DNA of 64,000 bases from Paguma larvata (GCA_030068075.1 CM057828.1:111093699-111157698); one strand, 5' to 3'; shown: positions 10,860 to 23,318, counted from the stretch's first letter. Notes: a model not told the origin generated them from the letters alone. Translations and numbers: made by a program.

Positions 10860-11910
10860 TATTCTTTCAAAGTAATGTGGAATGGTACAATTTAGAAATT
10901 AGCTTCTGAAATCCCATTTGATATGTTGGCAACTTTTTTTTTTTAAAGGAAAAAGCCCCTCAGTTCCTTGAGATAAGTGGGTGAAATATCAGCATGAAGA
11001 TTCTCAAGAGTAGCTGCGGTTTGACTTACCCCTCCCCCCACCTCCCCACCCCGTGCCACAGTGACGTTTCTACCTAGTGGACAGGGTATTCCCCTGCCCC
11101 ACGCTGGCCAATGGTGACTCATATACCAGTTCAGTTTCACGTTGAACTGTTATGGGCATTGATTATCAAAGTTGGAACCCTGAGGCCCAGTTAAATGAGG
11201 ATAGGCTATTGAATACCCCTGTTTAAAGGTCAGAAGTTTCCTCCAGAAAAGATTCCTCTTCATCTGGAAGCCTCTGCATGACATCACCTCAGATACGAAC
11301 TCTTTAAAAAGGGGACGTTTCCTAAAAGTACACTCAGCTTTTTTGTGACATTCATTTAGGTTAGGGATGAAATCAGCCTACACCATGAATTGACTTGTTT
11401 ACTTAGATTAAATAGGGGATTCATCATAACCTTTATCACTTCGACTGTCTGGCCAGCCGACCAGCGGTTTCACTTTGCCTCTGACTCCACAGCAATTTAG
11501 AAGGAGGGCAGACTGCCACACTTGCTCACAGCGCATTGACTGTACATGAACTGGCCAGGACTTTCTCTTTCACAGAAGCTAAAGGTAGGCTCAGAAGCCT
11601 TCCTTGCTCAGGGCAGGTAGCCACTGTCTGCTGATGACAAGTGAGATGAAATCGATTTATCTACCCTGGATTCAGTTTTCCTCCTGCTTTTCAAGGGATG
11701 AGACCAGTGTTCGGGGAGGTCAAGTAAACTCCTCCAGTGCATGGCTGGGTTGGCTTTGAGGCCGCCTTCTCTCTGAGGTCAAGGAAACAATATCTGTTCT
11801 ACATAGAATTTAAAGATAACATCAAGCAAAAGATAAAAATCAAATTGCTGGCAGAAATGTGTCCTGAGAATAGGAGCTAACATTTCTTTACCTTTTTCTT
11901 CCCTTGAAAT
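10860..11910. other. No recognised feature
   Basis: Low-copy sequence, moderately GC-balanced. I can support no gene or named repeat here. Confidence 0.5.
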
Positions 11911-11914
11911 AACT

Positions 11915-12015
11915 CTTTGGTAACTATGATGTCTCCATTTTGCACAGGAGAATGTGGCAGAGTTTAAGACTTGGTGAATGGTGGGAACATAATTCAAACC
12001 ACCTTTCTCTATGCT
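11915..12015 (-). repeat. Possible MIR fragment
   Basis: The 'tccattttgcacaggagaatgtggcagagtttaagac' region followed by ATTCAAACCACC has the order of reverse MIR. Divergence is high. Confidence 0.4.
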
Positions 12016-12219
12016 CAAAGTTGTGTTCTTTCTGTTTCACTGGAGAAAATGAGTACACCCTGGATGTGGTAGAAGTATCCTAAGGGATGATGGTGGAAGG
12101 AACAGCAAAAAGATGGAATCATGGACCATCTCCCTCATTTCCCAGCATCCTCTGCAGGTTATCCTAATATGCTCATACCCCAAATGGAACTTTCTTCTCT
12201 CCCTCTACTCCTTAGAAAT

Positions 12220-12640
12220 GTACTCAAAGGGGTACTGTGAGCAGCTCGAGGCAAAGGATTGTGTCTAATAAGTTTTATTTTTTACCTAAAATTACAAACT
12301 ATTAAATATGTAGAAAAAAATCTAACACACATGTTATTAATGAGGTTGATATTATTAAACATCCTGTGGGCTCCTCTCTGACCCCATGTCCTTCCCTCTG
12401 CCCAGAGCTAACTGCCTTCCTGAATTTCCTTGCTTTCCTTCTAGTTTTTATCATGTTTATATCAATCCCTAGGCATTGTTTCTTTTGCTTGATTTCGAAC
12501 TTTATAAAAACAATGTTGTACTGCATGTATTCTTCAGCAATTTGCTTTTAAAGTTTTGAGTATTCATTCATATTGACGTACCTGTAGTTCACTCATTTTT
12601 GTAATTGGTCTGGGTAAGCATTTCATTATAAGAAAATACT
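12220..12640 (-). repeat. Old LINE-1 3' UTR relic (L1ME-like)
   Basis: Antisense pattern typical of L1ME 3' sequence: 'actgcatgtattcttcagcaatttgctttt', 'gagtattcattcat', 'CTGTAGTTCACTCATTTTTG'. It lies immediately before the retroviral remnant. Confidence 0.6.
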
Positions 12641-14089
12641 GTTTTTTTTAAAAAAAAAAACAAAGAAAAAGAGAATATTATCATTTCATTATCTTTTCTC
12701 CCATTCAGGGACAGTTGGGTTGCCTCTGGTCTTTTTGCTTTTATGTCTTTTCGTGTTTCTTGGTGCACCTCCGGAAGTTTTTGAGGGTGTAGGGTCAAAG
12801 GAGATCCGTGTAAGACTGGAAAGGGGAGTGTTTGCCAATATAAAGACACTCTCTTATATAGACATGAAAATGCTGGTGAGGGCCCAAGAGCAGAGACTGG
12901 ACAGGATGGCTTTGCTCAGGAAAAGTGTTAGGTCATGCCAACTGAAGTAGAGACTATGGAGGAAGGGACCAAAAGGCCTGGAGAAGTGGGCCTCCTGCTG
13001 TGGATTTGGTGTCTAAGATCGGGAAACTACCAACTGATGATGTTTCTTGGGAGGCCTTGGAGGACACACTGTTAACCAAGATAATAGGGAATGTGCTCAT
13101 TAGGGCAGCACAGACATGGCTGAGAAGCTCAGTGGAGGTTATATCCTTGGACCAGGGCCAATGGGAGGAGATATTATTCTAGAATAGGGATCCCTAGGAG
13201 CCGAAGTGATGCCAGGTGGCAACATTTAACTGTCAGAAGCCAGGTGAGTGTAATGACCAGAAGGGATAGCAGAGTCGGAATGGCCTAGAGGTCTACAAAG
13301 ATGAGGACGTTGGTCCTAGGACAAGAGAGATGGATGTTATTCCATATATAAAACCAGAGGACCTCAAAACTACGTCAACAGAAGGCTGGGATCAGTCACC
13401 ACACTGGAAAGTTAGCGTCGCTTTCTCTCTGGACTTGAAACGCCCTTAGACTTAAAATGTATCAGCTGACAGAGAGGCCACATCACCTTAAAGGGCCCTG
13501 AAGCATCATGGTATCTGAATAAAGTAATAATTTGCCTAGCCTTCCCCCAAAGCATCTACTCAGGGAATCATATACTGAGGAAAGTGGCACACTCACATCT
13601 TTTGAAGACTATTGGATACAGGACTGAGTTGAGTTGGTTCCTGCCATTCTGGACTTGTGTCAGAGTAGGGTCACATTGAGATTAGGTGGTAAATGGAGTC
13701 CTAGTTTAGGTGCATCTCACAGAGGGTCCAAGAAGTGCACAGACTCACCCAATGGCTACTTCCTGTATTCCTGAATGTATGATAGAAACGAATGTACCCA
13801 GCAGTATTTGGAACTCATACTTGTATCTTGAATTTTAGAGTAAGAGCTATTGTAGCATAAAAAGCTAATTACTATCCACTAAAATCATGAGGAGGATGGC
13901 GATCACTGCCATCCTCAGAGACGGAGAATGCAGGAATAGTGGTCCTCATCATATCCTTTCCTTTGCCAGTCTAGTCCCTACAAAAATAGATGGATTATGA
14001 CAGATGACAGTGACCTACTTAAAACTTCACCAACTTTAAATCCCAACTGCAGTCATTGGGCCAGATGTGGAATCTGTTAAATCAGATGA

Positions 14090-14560
14090 ACAGATTCTGG
14101 TATGCAGTTATTGACCTGGAAAATGTGTCCTTCCTGATATTTATTGGAAAATAGGATCAGAAATACTTTGCATTCACTTAAGAATGGACAACAGAATACA
14201 TTCATTCATAGTCTTGCCTTAGGGCTACATTAATTTCTCTGCTTTCTATCACAAGGAAACTAGACCATTTGGACATTCCACAGAAAACCTCATTGGTTCA
14301 TTGCTTTGATGACATCATGTTAATCAGATGAGCTAGAGGTGTTTTGGTAAGGCATATGTGCTCCAGAGAAAAATCCTACAAAATTTCAAGGACCTGTCAT
14401 GTTGGTGCAGTTTTCAGTAGTTCTGTGGTCCAGAACATGACAGGACATTCATTCTAAGGTAAAGGACAGGCTATGGCACCTTGTACTTCCAACCACTCAG
14501 AAGAAGCACAGTGCTTGGTAGTTCTCTTCAGTTTTAGAGTCAGCATGTTCCACATTTAAA
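14090..14560 (+). pseudogene. ERVL pol remnant: reverse transcriptase
   Basis: The conserved block contains CTTAGGGCTACATTAATTTC ('LPQGY-N-P' equivalent), a following ACCATTTGGACATTCC segment, and TTTGATGACATCATG at about 14308, the 'DDIM' of the catalytic YXDD box, in which the tyrosine position has changed. GGCATATGTGCTCCAG and the AATTTCAAGG block follow in the normal order. The catalytic aspartates are still encoded, but the reading frame is interrupted on both sides, so no enzyme can be made. Confidence 0.85.
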
Positions 14561-15779
14561 AACACTGTTCTGACCCACATGATGTGGAATGTGGCTGGTT
14601 TTGAATAAAGTCTAGATTCAAAAAGTAATCTGTAGCAGGTCTAGGATGCATTATAAGCAGCCCTGAAATTTAGGATATGTGACTCAGGAGAACTTCAGTA
14701 CACAAGGAGTCTGTCTCTGACAAAGACATCTTTTGGAGCCTTTAACAAATCTTAGAAGGAGGTCAAAGGTTCCTAGGATTCAGGAGCAAGAACGTGCTAT
14801 AGCAGAGGTCATTTCTACTCATTTGAAAAGGGGCTCCTGATGTGCTTCTGGGTCCTGGTAAAGTCAGAGTCCAACAATGTGACACTAAATGATCATGAAG
14901 CCAAAACTTTCTATCCCGAGTTGGGCATAGTCAGACCCAGCAAGTCTTAAGGTCCGATGGGCCAACAGAAATCATTTGTAAAATGGACAGGGTACATCTG
15001 GTATTGAGGTAGAGAAAGTCCAGAGGCACAAATGTTTCATGTCATCTACTGCTTAAATTTTTTTATAGGAAATATGTTTATTATTAATCATTACAATTCA
15101 GAAATTCTCATTCTTTCTAAGGGCTGGTCCGAACACCTCCTTCTCAGCTCACACCTGTGGCATTCAATGGGAGTGGGGAGGATGGTCCACAGGGTGGATG
15201 TTCTCGGTGCTCAACTTATAGTAAAAAGCTTAGGTTCAGTTCATAGATGGATTGGCGCAGTAAGATGAGGCAATTGGAGAGTGGGGTGCTGCTGCTCTGA
15301 AGTATCACTCAGAAGTGGAGCTGAAGAGTGGTGAGGAAAAATCCTCTGAATAGACAGAGCTTCAAGCAGTCCACCTGGGCATCTATTTTGTGAGGAGAGC
15401 AAAATGAAGAGGAAATCATGTATGTGGACTGAAGGACTTTGCTGATTGGTCAGGGGCTTTGAAGAAGCATCGTTAGAAGATGGAAGTTAAGCAGGTCTGG
15501 AGAGGAGGAATGTGGATGAACGTGTGGTAAGGGGCAACAAGGGTGAGAATCTTTGTATCACTTGTTACTGCTCTCAAAAGAGCATTCACCATAGAATACC
15601 AAGTGAACAGGATTGCCTGGTCAGTAAATGCCAACTAGTTCCTGTCCTCAATATAATAACGTGGTGAAATAGGCTCAGAGCAGAGATGGTAGAGAGATGC
15701 AGGCTACACGTTAGTTCAGCAGCCTGGACTCCCTGTCACCAAGGGTGGCCCAGCCACTACCACTGCTGAGTGTCTGATC

Positions 15780-16160
15780 TGCCATCCACAGAGACAGAGA
15801 CCAGTGCTGAGCTTCTCATATATTACCAGTCATTGGAGAGACCACCAGTCCCTGGTGGCAAGTTGATTAATCAACCCCCTTTAATCCCAGAAAGGACAAT
15901 AATTCACCCTGACTGAGACTGTCATGCGTTTGGGGCATGGAGTTGCCTTCCTTGTCTATAGAACTTTGGCCAGAACATTATCCAAGATTTCGCAGAATGT
16001 CTGGTCTATAGATGTGAGATTCTTTCTGATATTGTCTTGGACTAAGGGATTCATTTGACAGCAAAGTAAGTGTGATGATGGGCACAGATCATGGGCACAC
16101 GACTTTAGGTCTTACTGTATTCTGTACCATTCAGAAGTGGTTAACCCAAAAGGATGATGG
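15780..16160 (+). pseudogene. ERVL pol remnant: integrase core
   Basis: Follows the order of ERVL integrase: CCCTGGTGGCAAGTTGATTA, a TGCGTTTGGGGCATGGAGTT block, then ACTAAGGGATTCATTTGACA at about 16042, which corresponds to the second catalytic aspartate region ('DQGTHFT' in intact relatives). Here the codon after the aspartate is TAA, so the core is truncated. Frameshifts are also present upstream. Confidence 0.78.
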
Positions 16161-16439
16161 AATGGCCTCTTGAAGCTGTACCTAAGATTCCAACATGGAG
16201 GGGACCTCTGTGAGGCTAGATCAGTATGCTTCAGGATGCATTATATACCTTCAACCAATGACTCTTAAGTGATGCTTTGTCCTCAAGAGGTAGAATTACT
16301 TTTGGCCTAAGAAAAACTGCCTTACCAGAGATGTAATAAACTCTCATTCCCGCTTCCCCCTGCTGGGGTAGCCTATAGCCAAGGATCAAGTAAAACAGGG
16401 GCACAAAAAGCTGGCTCCCTAGGCTGCCTAAAGGTGGGA

Positions 16440-16625
16440 CCAACTCCAGTGCAATTGGTGCTGCAGAACTTCCTATGAGATCAGGCTGAAGATAGACTCC
16501 AGGTAAATCACGTCTTTTCTAGATTCCTTGTCTCACTCCTTTTATCCTGAGAACACTCTCAATAAGTACATGTACCTGAACTCCTGTCTCAAGCCTTTTA
16601 AGGGAACTTGACCCAGAAGATACAG
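16440..16625 (+). repeat. Probable 3' LTR fragment of the ERVL remnant
   Basis: After pol the sequence changes to a compact block ending 'CAAGCCTTTTAAGGGAAC', similar to the end of MLT2-type LTRs. An AATAAGTAC polyadenylation-like signal lies at 16561. No matching 5' LTR is seen, so the assignment rests on position and ending. Confidence 0.4.
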
Positions 16626-16631
16626 TCTCTT

Positions 16632-16803
16632 GGGGAGCCTGGTCATCTCAGTTGGTTCAGTGCCCGACTCTTGATTTCAGCTCAAGTCATGATCTCATGG
16701 TTCATGGAATGGAGCCCCTTGCTTGGGATTCTCTGTCTCCCTTTCTCTCTGCCCCTCCTTTGTGCTATCTCTCAAAATAAATACACTTTAAAAAAAGAAA
16801 CAA
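16632..16803 (+). mobile_element. CanSINE
   Basis: Forward SINE with head GGGAGCCTGGTCATCTCAG, TCATGATCTCATGGTTCATG, shortened body and AAAATAAATACACTTTAAAA tail. It sits immediately after the ERVL remnant. Confidence 0.9.
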
Positions 16804-17105
16804 TATCTCAACTGGTTTTCCTTCATTATGTCCTCACCATTGCAAGTCATTAAATTCTTCTCAAATTACCCTGTTTGAGTGTGCAGGGGATCCTAATATA
16901 TTTGCTAAGATTTGTTTTTAATGCATTGCTGGTGAATTTTATCAAACAATTTTTTAAGATCAAATGCTTTTTATGAGATAAACATAAAACTTTTTCCTGT
17001 AATGTATTTAGTAGTGAAATACATGAATGTTTTCAAAAACTAAGCCATCTTGCTACATCCCTGGAATAAATTCAGTGGCCATAGTGTGCTTTTAAAATAT
17101 ATTAT

Positions 17106-17326
17106 GGGCACCTGGGTGGCTCAGTTGGTTAAGCATCCGACTCTTGATTTTGGCTCAAGTCATGATCTTACAGTTCATGGGTTTGAGCCCTGCATCAGAC
17201 TCTGTGCTGACGGCATGAGCCTGGAACTTGCTTCAAATTCTGTGTCTCCCTCTCTCTCTCTGCCCCTCCCCCACTCGCATTCTGTCTGTCTCTCTCTCTC
17301 TTTCAAAAATAAATAAACATTAAAAA
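17106..17326 (+). mobile_element. CanSINE
   Basis: Forward SINE starting GGGCACCTGGGTGGCTCAG and ending in AAATAAATAAACATTAAAA. A (TG)n tract directly follows the A-tail. It is inserted in LINE-1 sequence. Confidence 0.95.
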
Positions 17327-17348
17327 TGTGTGTGTGTGTGTGTGTGTA
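17327..17348 (+). repeat. (TG)n microsatellite at SINE tail
   Basis: About ten TG units directly follow the A-rich tail of the preceding SINE, a common origin of microsatellites. Confidence 0.93.
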
Positions 17349-17357
17349 TTCTTGGAG

Positions 17358-17536
17358 GGACACCTTGGTGGCTCAGTCACTTAAGCATCCAACTCTTGAT
17401 TTCAGATCAGATCATGATCCCAGGGTTCTGGGATTGAGCCCCCTGTTGGGTTCCCCACTGGATGTGGAGGCTGCTTAAGAGTCTGTCTCCCTTTACCCCT
17501 CTCCCCCTCTTTTCTCTCTCTCTCTCAAAAAAAAAA
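17358..17536 (+). mobile_element. CanSINE, older carnivore-wide type
   Basis: Head GGGACACCTTGGTGGCTCAG, then CATGATCCCAGGGTTCTGGG and no 'CTGTGCTGACAGC' segment. That CCCAGGGT-type body resembles CanSINEs found across caniforms rather than the feliform type dominant in this window. TTCTTGGA is repeated at both ends. Confidence 0.85.
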
Positions 17537-17929
17537 TATGTTCTTGGATTCATTTCACACATATTTTGTGAAAATTTGTATCTGTGCTCAGGAGTCATAT
17601 TTTCTTTCTAATACTCTCTTTGCGTGATTTGGTAATGATGAGGTTATACTAACCTCATAGAATATGTTGGGGAGTTTTCTTGATTTTATATTCTTTTAAA
17701 GAATTGGTATATTCAACCTTTTGAATCCTTGAATAATTGAATAATTGGTAAAATTTTGGGACCTGAATTCCATTGTGATAAGATACCTAATTATTGATTA
17801 TTTTTCCTCAAGCTCCCTATGACTATACAATATATCTACTTTCAATATCAACATTTTTTTACTTAAGAAATAATTGGTACATGAATGAATGACCCTGTTG
17901 GGCATATGTTTAAGTCACCATGCTTAAAA

Positions 17930-19815
17930 AAAGGAAGTAAATGTATCAATGAACAAACCAAAAGGGAAGTTAAGAAAACAGTTTCATTTATAACAGCATC
18001 AAAAAGAAAAAAAAAAAAACACTTAGGAATTAATTTAACCAAGGAGGAAAAATGATTATATACTAAAAACTACGAAATGCCAGTGAAATGAAAGATACCA
18101 GTATATGGAAAGACATGCTATATTCATGAATCAGAAGACTAAATATTGTTAAGAGTTCAATAGTGTCCAGAGACCTACTTATTCAATGCAATCCCTATCA
18201 AAATTCTAATGACATTTTTGCAGAAAAAGGAAAAACTATCCTAAACTTCAAAATCTCAAGAGAGATTTTGGCTAATCCTTGAATAGCCAAAACTGGCTCA
18301 AAAAAAAAAAAAAAAAAAAAGAGAAGAGTTTGAGGCCTGCCCTTCCTGATTGCAAAACTTACTACAAAAATACAGGAATCAGAACAGTTTGGTATTGGCT
18401 TACAGAAAGGTATATAGATCAATGGAATAGAGTAGAAATTCTAGAAAGAAACCCTTACATATGGTCAAATTACTTTTGACAAGGATGCCAAAACAATTCA
18501 ATGGGTGAAAGGACAGTCTTTTCAACAAATGATGCTGGGAAAACTGGATATCTACATTCAAAAGAACAAAATTGGATCTTTACATCATATACAAAAAATA
18601 AAAACCTAAATGTGAGACCTAAACAGAAGAATTAAAACTATAAAACTCTTATGAGAAAATAGTGAAAATCTTCACAGCATTAGATTGGCAATAATTTTTT
18701 TTATATTATTGTACCAAAAGCACAGGCAATGAAAGAAAAAAAAGTAGGTAAGTTAACTACATGATTAAAAACTTCTGTGCACCGAGGAACACGACACAAT
18801 GATAAGGCAACTCACAGAATGGGAAGAAATATTTGGAAATCATTTATCTGATAAGGGACTAATATCCAGAATATACGAAGAACTCTTACCATTCAACAAC
18901 AATGAAAAACCCCAAATCTGATTTAAAAATGCACATAGGACTTGAATAGACATTTCTCAAAAGAAAATATACAAATAGCCGAATGAAAAAAATGCTCAAA
19001 ATCACTAATCATTGGATACATGCAAATTAAATGCACCGTGAGATACTACCTCACACTCATTATACGGCAACTATAAAAACACCACCACCACCAAAAAACC
19101 AAAAACTAACAGGTGTTGGTGAGCATGGGGAGAAATTGGAACCATTGTGCACCCTTGGTGGGAATGTAAAATGGTGCAGCTACAGTGGGAAATAAAATGG
19201 GGATTCCTCCAAAAATTAAAAACAGAAGTACTATCTGATCCAGGAATTCCACTTCTGGGTATGTACCACAAAGAAATAAACTTAGGGATTTGAAGAAATA
19301 TTTGTACATCCTTACTCATAGCAGCACTATTCACAATAGCCAAAAGGTGGAAGCAACCTAAATATTCATTGACAGGTGAATGGAATGAAATGCGGTCTTT
19401 AGTACACGGAATATTACCGAGCCTTAAAGCATGAAGTAAATGCTGACACACTCTACAACATAAATGAAACTGGAGGACATTATGGTAACTGAAATGAGCC
19501 AGTCAGGAAAAGACAAAAAAAAAAAAACCCACACAAACGTATGATCCCATTTCTATGAGGTGCCTAGCTAGTGTAGTCCAGTTTGTGAAGACAGAAAGTG
19601 GAATGGTAGTCTCCAGGGACCGGAGGGCTGGAGGAATGAGGAATTAGTGCATATTGGGTAGAGAGTTTCAGTTCTTCAGGATAAAGGACTCCTGGAGATG
19701 GTTGGTGGTGATGGCCACACGACAGTGTGAGTGTGCTTAATACGCTGAACAGCATACTTGAAAATGGTGAAAGATGGCAATTTTAGGTGTAGTTTACCAC
19801 AGTAAAGAAGGAAAT
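17930..19815 (+). mobile_element. LINE-1 3' part (ORF2 C-terminal region and 3' UTR)
   Basis: Sense LINE-1: 'ACTTAGGAATTAATTTAACC', 'TTCAATGCAATCCCTATC', 'CAATGGAATAGAGTAGAAAT', 'GGGAATGTAAAATGGTGCAG', 'CACAATAGCCAAAAGGTGGA', and the 3' UTR running to an A-rich end near 19815. ORF2 codons are broken throughout, including an A-run at 18299-18320. The age class is that of L1MA/L1MB-like elements. Confidence 0.92.
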
Positions 19816-19819
19816 AAAC

Positions 19820-20230
19820 GTGTTAAGTTATTGAACTTCTTACTTTCTTAGGAGCTGTGATATGGTGTGTTATTGACCTCAAGTTTTCACTTCCGTCTTT
19901 ACTAATAACTTTTGTCAACTGACTTTACAGTTCCTCCCAAGCAACAGGGCATATTTCTCTGTTCCTTGTCAAACCCAGCCGTGATTCGCTGAGCCCCTAG
20001 AATCTGCAGATGCATGAGAGCAATTATAAATGCTTCTTGTTTAAAACCACTGAGGTTTGGTGCGGTGTGTTTTTCAGCAGCGTCAAGCTCATTGAAGTAG
20101 GAACACATTTCAAATTTTAGAACCAAATCTAGAATGCCTCTGGACATTGTAAATAATATAAGTGATACATAAAACTAATCAAAGAACATGCATGTATTAT
20201 TCCAAGTTAAGAAATCAACATTACCAAATA
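19820..20230. other. No recognised feature
   Basis: Low-copy sequence between LINE-1 blocks with nothing I can name. Confidence 0.5.
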
Positions 20231-20530
20231 TCTTTCCACATTCTTTTACCAGAGTGAACTACAATCCTAATTTTGTTAATCACTTTTTTTGTTTCTCTTT
20301 ATAATATTACCAATTTTTATGTATCCCTAAACAAGCAGTGTATTACTTTGTTTTCTTTTTTTTTTCAACTTTATATAAATCAACTACTACTGTGTGAGTT
20401 TGGTTTGGTACAAAATTATGTTTTTAAGGCTCATCCATGTGGAGTAGGGCATTTTTGCATTCATTTTCTCCCCTCTATTGGTAAGTTATCTTTTCTTTTA
20501 TTGGTTGCCTTTGCTGATTTAACATGAATG
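20231..20530 (-). repeat. Old LINE-1 3' UTR relic
   Basis: Antisense 'GGCTCATCCATGTGGAGTAG' and 'tttgcattcattttctcccctc' resemble the L1ME 3' region, as at 12220-12640. Strongly diverged. Confidence 0.5.
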
Positions 20531-20811
20531 CTTCACAAAACCCAAAGTTAGTTAATAAACTTTATTTTCCTCCCAAATCAAAGAACCTTCGAATGCTTTA
20601 ACACCAATCTATTTACTCCTAGTTCACATGCTAATGCTGTTTGGTCATTATGAACTTTGCATATTAAATATTATATTGGTTCATACAGTCAATGCTTGCG
20701 TAAATTTCCCCAAGTAATTTCCCTACACTTTATTTACTCACAAAACTTTTGTATCTCAGCCCTTCCCTCTGTAATCATACCTTTTTTCCTTAAAGTCTAT
20801 TTAAGAGCTTC

Positions 20812-21044
20812 TTTTTTCTTTTTTTTTTTTTTAACTTTTTTAATGCTTTTTTATTTTCGAGAGAGAGAGAGAGAGAGCACGAGCGAGGGAAGGGCAGAGA
20901 GAGAGGGGGACACAGAATCCAAAGCAGGCTCCAGGCTTTGAGCTGTCAGCACAGAGTTAGAGCTGGGACTTGAACCCGCGAACAGTGAGGTCATGACTTG
21001 AGCCGAAGTCAGATGCTTAATCGACTGAGCCACCCAGGCGCCCC
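20812..21044 (-). mobile_element. CanSINE with perfect target duplication
   Basis: Complete reverse SINE, T-run to GCCACCCAGGCGCCCC. TAAGAGCTTC is exact at 20802-20811 and 21045-21054. Confidence 0.96.
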
Positions 21045-21487
21045 TAAGAGCTTCATTTTGAGGATCTGTTAATGGTAATCATTCTCAGATGTGTTTTCTT
21101 TTTTTTCTGAAAATGTCTCTGTTTCGCTCTCTTTCTTGAAAGGTAGTTTCACTGGGCAGGCAATTCTCAGTTGATATTCACTTTCCTGCAGCATTAATAT
21201 TGAGGATATTAACCTACAGTTTTCTGGCTTCTATTGCTGCTGTGGAGAAATAGCTGTTAACTTTATTTTCATTCCCCTGTACATTATCTGTCTTTTCTCT
21301 CTGGCTCCTTCTAAGGTCTTTTTATTTCTGTTTCTTTGAAGCTTAGTATAAAATCTCTGCAGGCATGCATTTAAAAATTATTCTGCTCAAAATTTATTGG
21401 ATTTATCAAATATGGTATATCAATTTTTGAAATTCTCAGACTTACCTTTTCCAAGATTGCCTCACTCCTACTTTCTTAAATTTTGTT

Positions 21488-21796
<309 letters not shown>

Positions 21797-22245
21797 TTCC
21801 TAAATCCTGATTGTATGGACTGCCCTTCACTCTGCTGTGTCACTTAGCCTTTCTTTAATATTTTCTTTTTTTTTTTTCAGTTTTTGTCTCTCTAAGTATA
21901 TTGTGGGTACTTCATTTGGAACTATCTTCCAGTTTATTTGTGTCTAGTCTGGTGTTCACTTTTCCATTTTTCATTACAGCAATTAATATTTTTAGTTAAC
22001 TGCTATGTTGAAGTGCTTTTGGAGATGTTCCTCATGTTCTTTCTGCTCATTCTTATCATGCTGTCTCGTTTCCTTGTGGATTTCATCATTTTTAAGTGTG
22101 AGCCCATGCTATTTGTCATCGTACTATGGGAATTACTTAAGGGCTAATAAATATGAGTAAATTCATTTTCTGAAAGGATTTGTGTTTGCATCTTCCTGGC
22201 ACTGAAGACATTGTCAAACTATGTCCACTTTAAATCAGAAGTCTC

Positions 22246-22456
22246 GGGATGCCTGGGTAACTCAGTCAGTTGAGTATTCAACTTCAGCTTAGGTCATGAT
22301 CTCATGAGTTCATGAGATCAAGCCTGCATCAGGCTCTGTGCTGATGGCTCAGAGCCTGGAGCCTGCTTCAGATTCTGTGTCTCCCTTCCTCTCTCTGCCC
22401 CTCCCCAGATCGTGCCCTCTCTCTCTCTCTCAAAAATAAACATTAAAACATAAAAT
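22246..22456 (+). mobile_element. CanSINE with perfect target duplication
   Basis: Forward SINE from GGGATGCCTGGGTAACTCAG to an AAAATAAACATTAAAAC tail. AAATCAGAAGTCTC is exact at 22232-22245 and 22457-22470. Confidence 0.96.
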
Positions 22457-22499
22457 AAATCAGAAGTCTCTTACCATTTTTGACAGTGTGGATTGGCCT

Positions 22500-22866
22500 A
22501 GAGGTTGTTATGCTAAGAAAATTATGTCAAAGACAGATACCATACCATTTCACATATATGCAAAATAAAAAAAAAATCTAAAATACAGAGAATCGATTGT
22601 TGCCAGAGGTGGGGCGAGGGGATGGGCAACATAGGTGATGGGGATTAAGGGGTACAAACTTTCAGTTATAAAATAAATAATTTTCAGAGATGAAAAGTAC
22701 GGCATAGGGAATATGGGCAACAATATTATAATCATGTTGTGTGGTGACAGATGGTGACTACACGTACCGTGACGAGCATTGAGTAATGAATGGAGTTGCC
22801 TGATCACTATGCTGTGCACCTGAAACTAATACAAGATTGCGTGTCGACTATCCTTCAATTAAAAAA
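22500..22866 (+). mobile_element. LINE-1 3' end
   Basis: Sense 3' UTR: TTGCCAGAGGTGGGGCGAGG, GGGGTACAAACTTTCAGTTA, CACCTGAAACTAATACAAGA, ending in CTTCAATTAAAAAAAG. Matches the carnivore/L1MA-type 3' end; a second shorter piece lies at 39240-39365. Confidence 0.85.
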
Positions 22867-22869
22867 AGT

Positions 22870-23300
22870 CTCCAAATGTGGCTTTTCTAGGCTGTGCAAA
22901 CCTTTGTGAACTGAAAGCTGATCAGTGGCCAAGAATACTCAAGGAGAATTTTAAAACCTTATCCTGGAACCAGTGCAGAGATAGACCTAGTCTTTGCTTT
23001 ATGCTTCTGTGAGCTAGATTTCCTTCTTTCTCACGTCACCCTTTCCTGAGGATCCAGGCTTTCCTTGCGTCTGGGCTGTGTATGCGTGTGCAAATGTGTG
23101 TTGAGGTTATGGGGAGGGTTCATTGATTTGACTCCTTTTCAGTGGTGCACAAGGCTTGTCTCCTGTGTCCCTAAATGAGGCTATTTAGAGGTTAGGCGGG
23201 GTCAGCCCAAGGCATTGTCGGCTTGCCTCCCTGAACGTGTGCTTTTTCTATTTTGTTCTTGTGGGAGCTCCGTTAGTTTCTTACGAGCTTATCTATTCAT
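22870..23300. other. No recognised feature
   Basis: Low-copy sequence; nothing supportable. Confidence 0.5.
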
Positions 23301-23318
23301 TTAAAGTTTCGGACTTTA

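Larger units (their letters stand above)
12720..16625 (+). mobile_element. ERVL-type (class III) endogenous retrovirus remnant
   Basis: A degraded forward provirus. The gag-proximal part is recognisable from about 12940 onward, including frames at 12720-12950 and 13000-13182 that survive as short pieces. From 13170 the sequence follows the gag-pol junction of ERVL elements (GATCCCTAGGAGCCG, ATGCCAGGTGGCAACATTTA). Reverse transcriptase and integrase segments are listed separately. Many stops and frameshifts break every gene. No env-like region is seen, as expected for ERVL, and no convincing 5' LTR is found. The 3' end at 16440-16625 looks like LTR sequence. A mammal-wide family of this kind is expected in any placental genome. 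The exact subfamily needs alignment. Confidence 0.8.
16880..17860 (-). mobile_element. LINE-1 ORF2 block, antisense (inverted half)
   Basis: Antisense ORF2 sequence of the reverse transcriptase region: ATCAAATGCTTTTTATGAGA, CTACATCCCTGGAATAAATT, GTGCTCAGGAGTCATA, and CCTCATAGAATATGTTGGGG in the order expected for a reverse copy. Two SINEs interrupt it. It abuts a sense LINE-1 block, see 17930-19815. Confidence 0.85.

Noticed and set aside
14090..16160. Functional retroviral polymerase or integrase
   Set aside because: Catalytic blocks are recognisable but interrupted by stops and frameshifts, so only a remnant is annotated.
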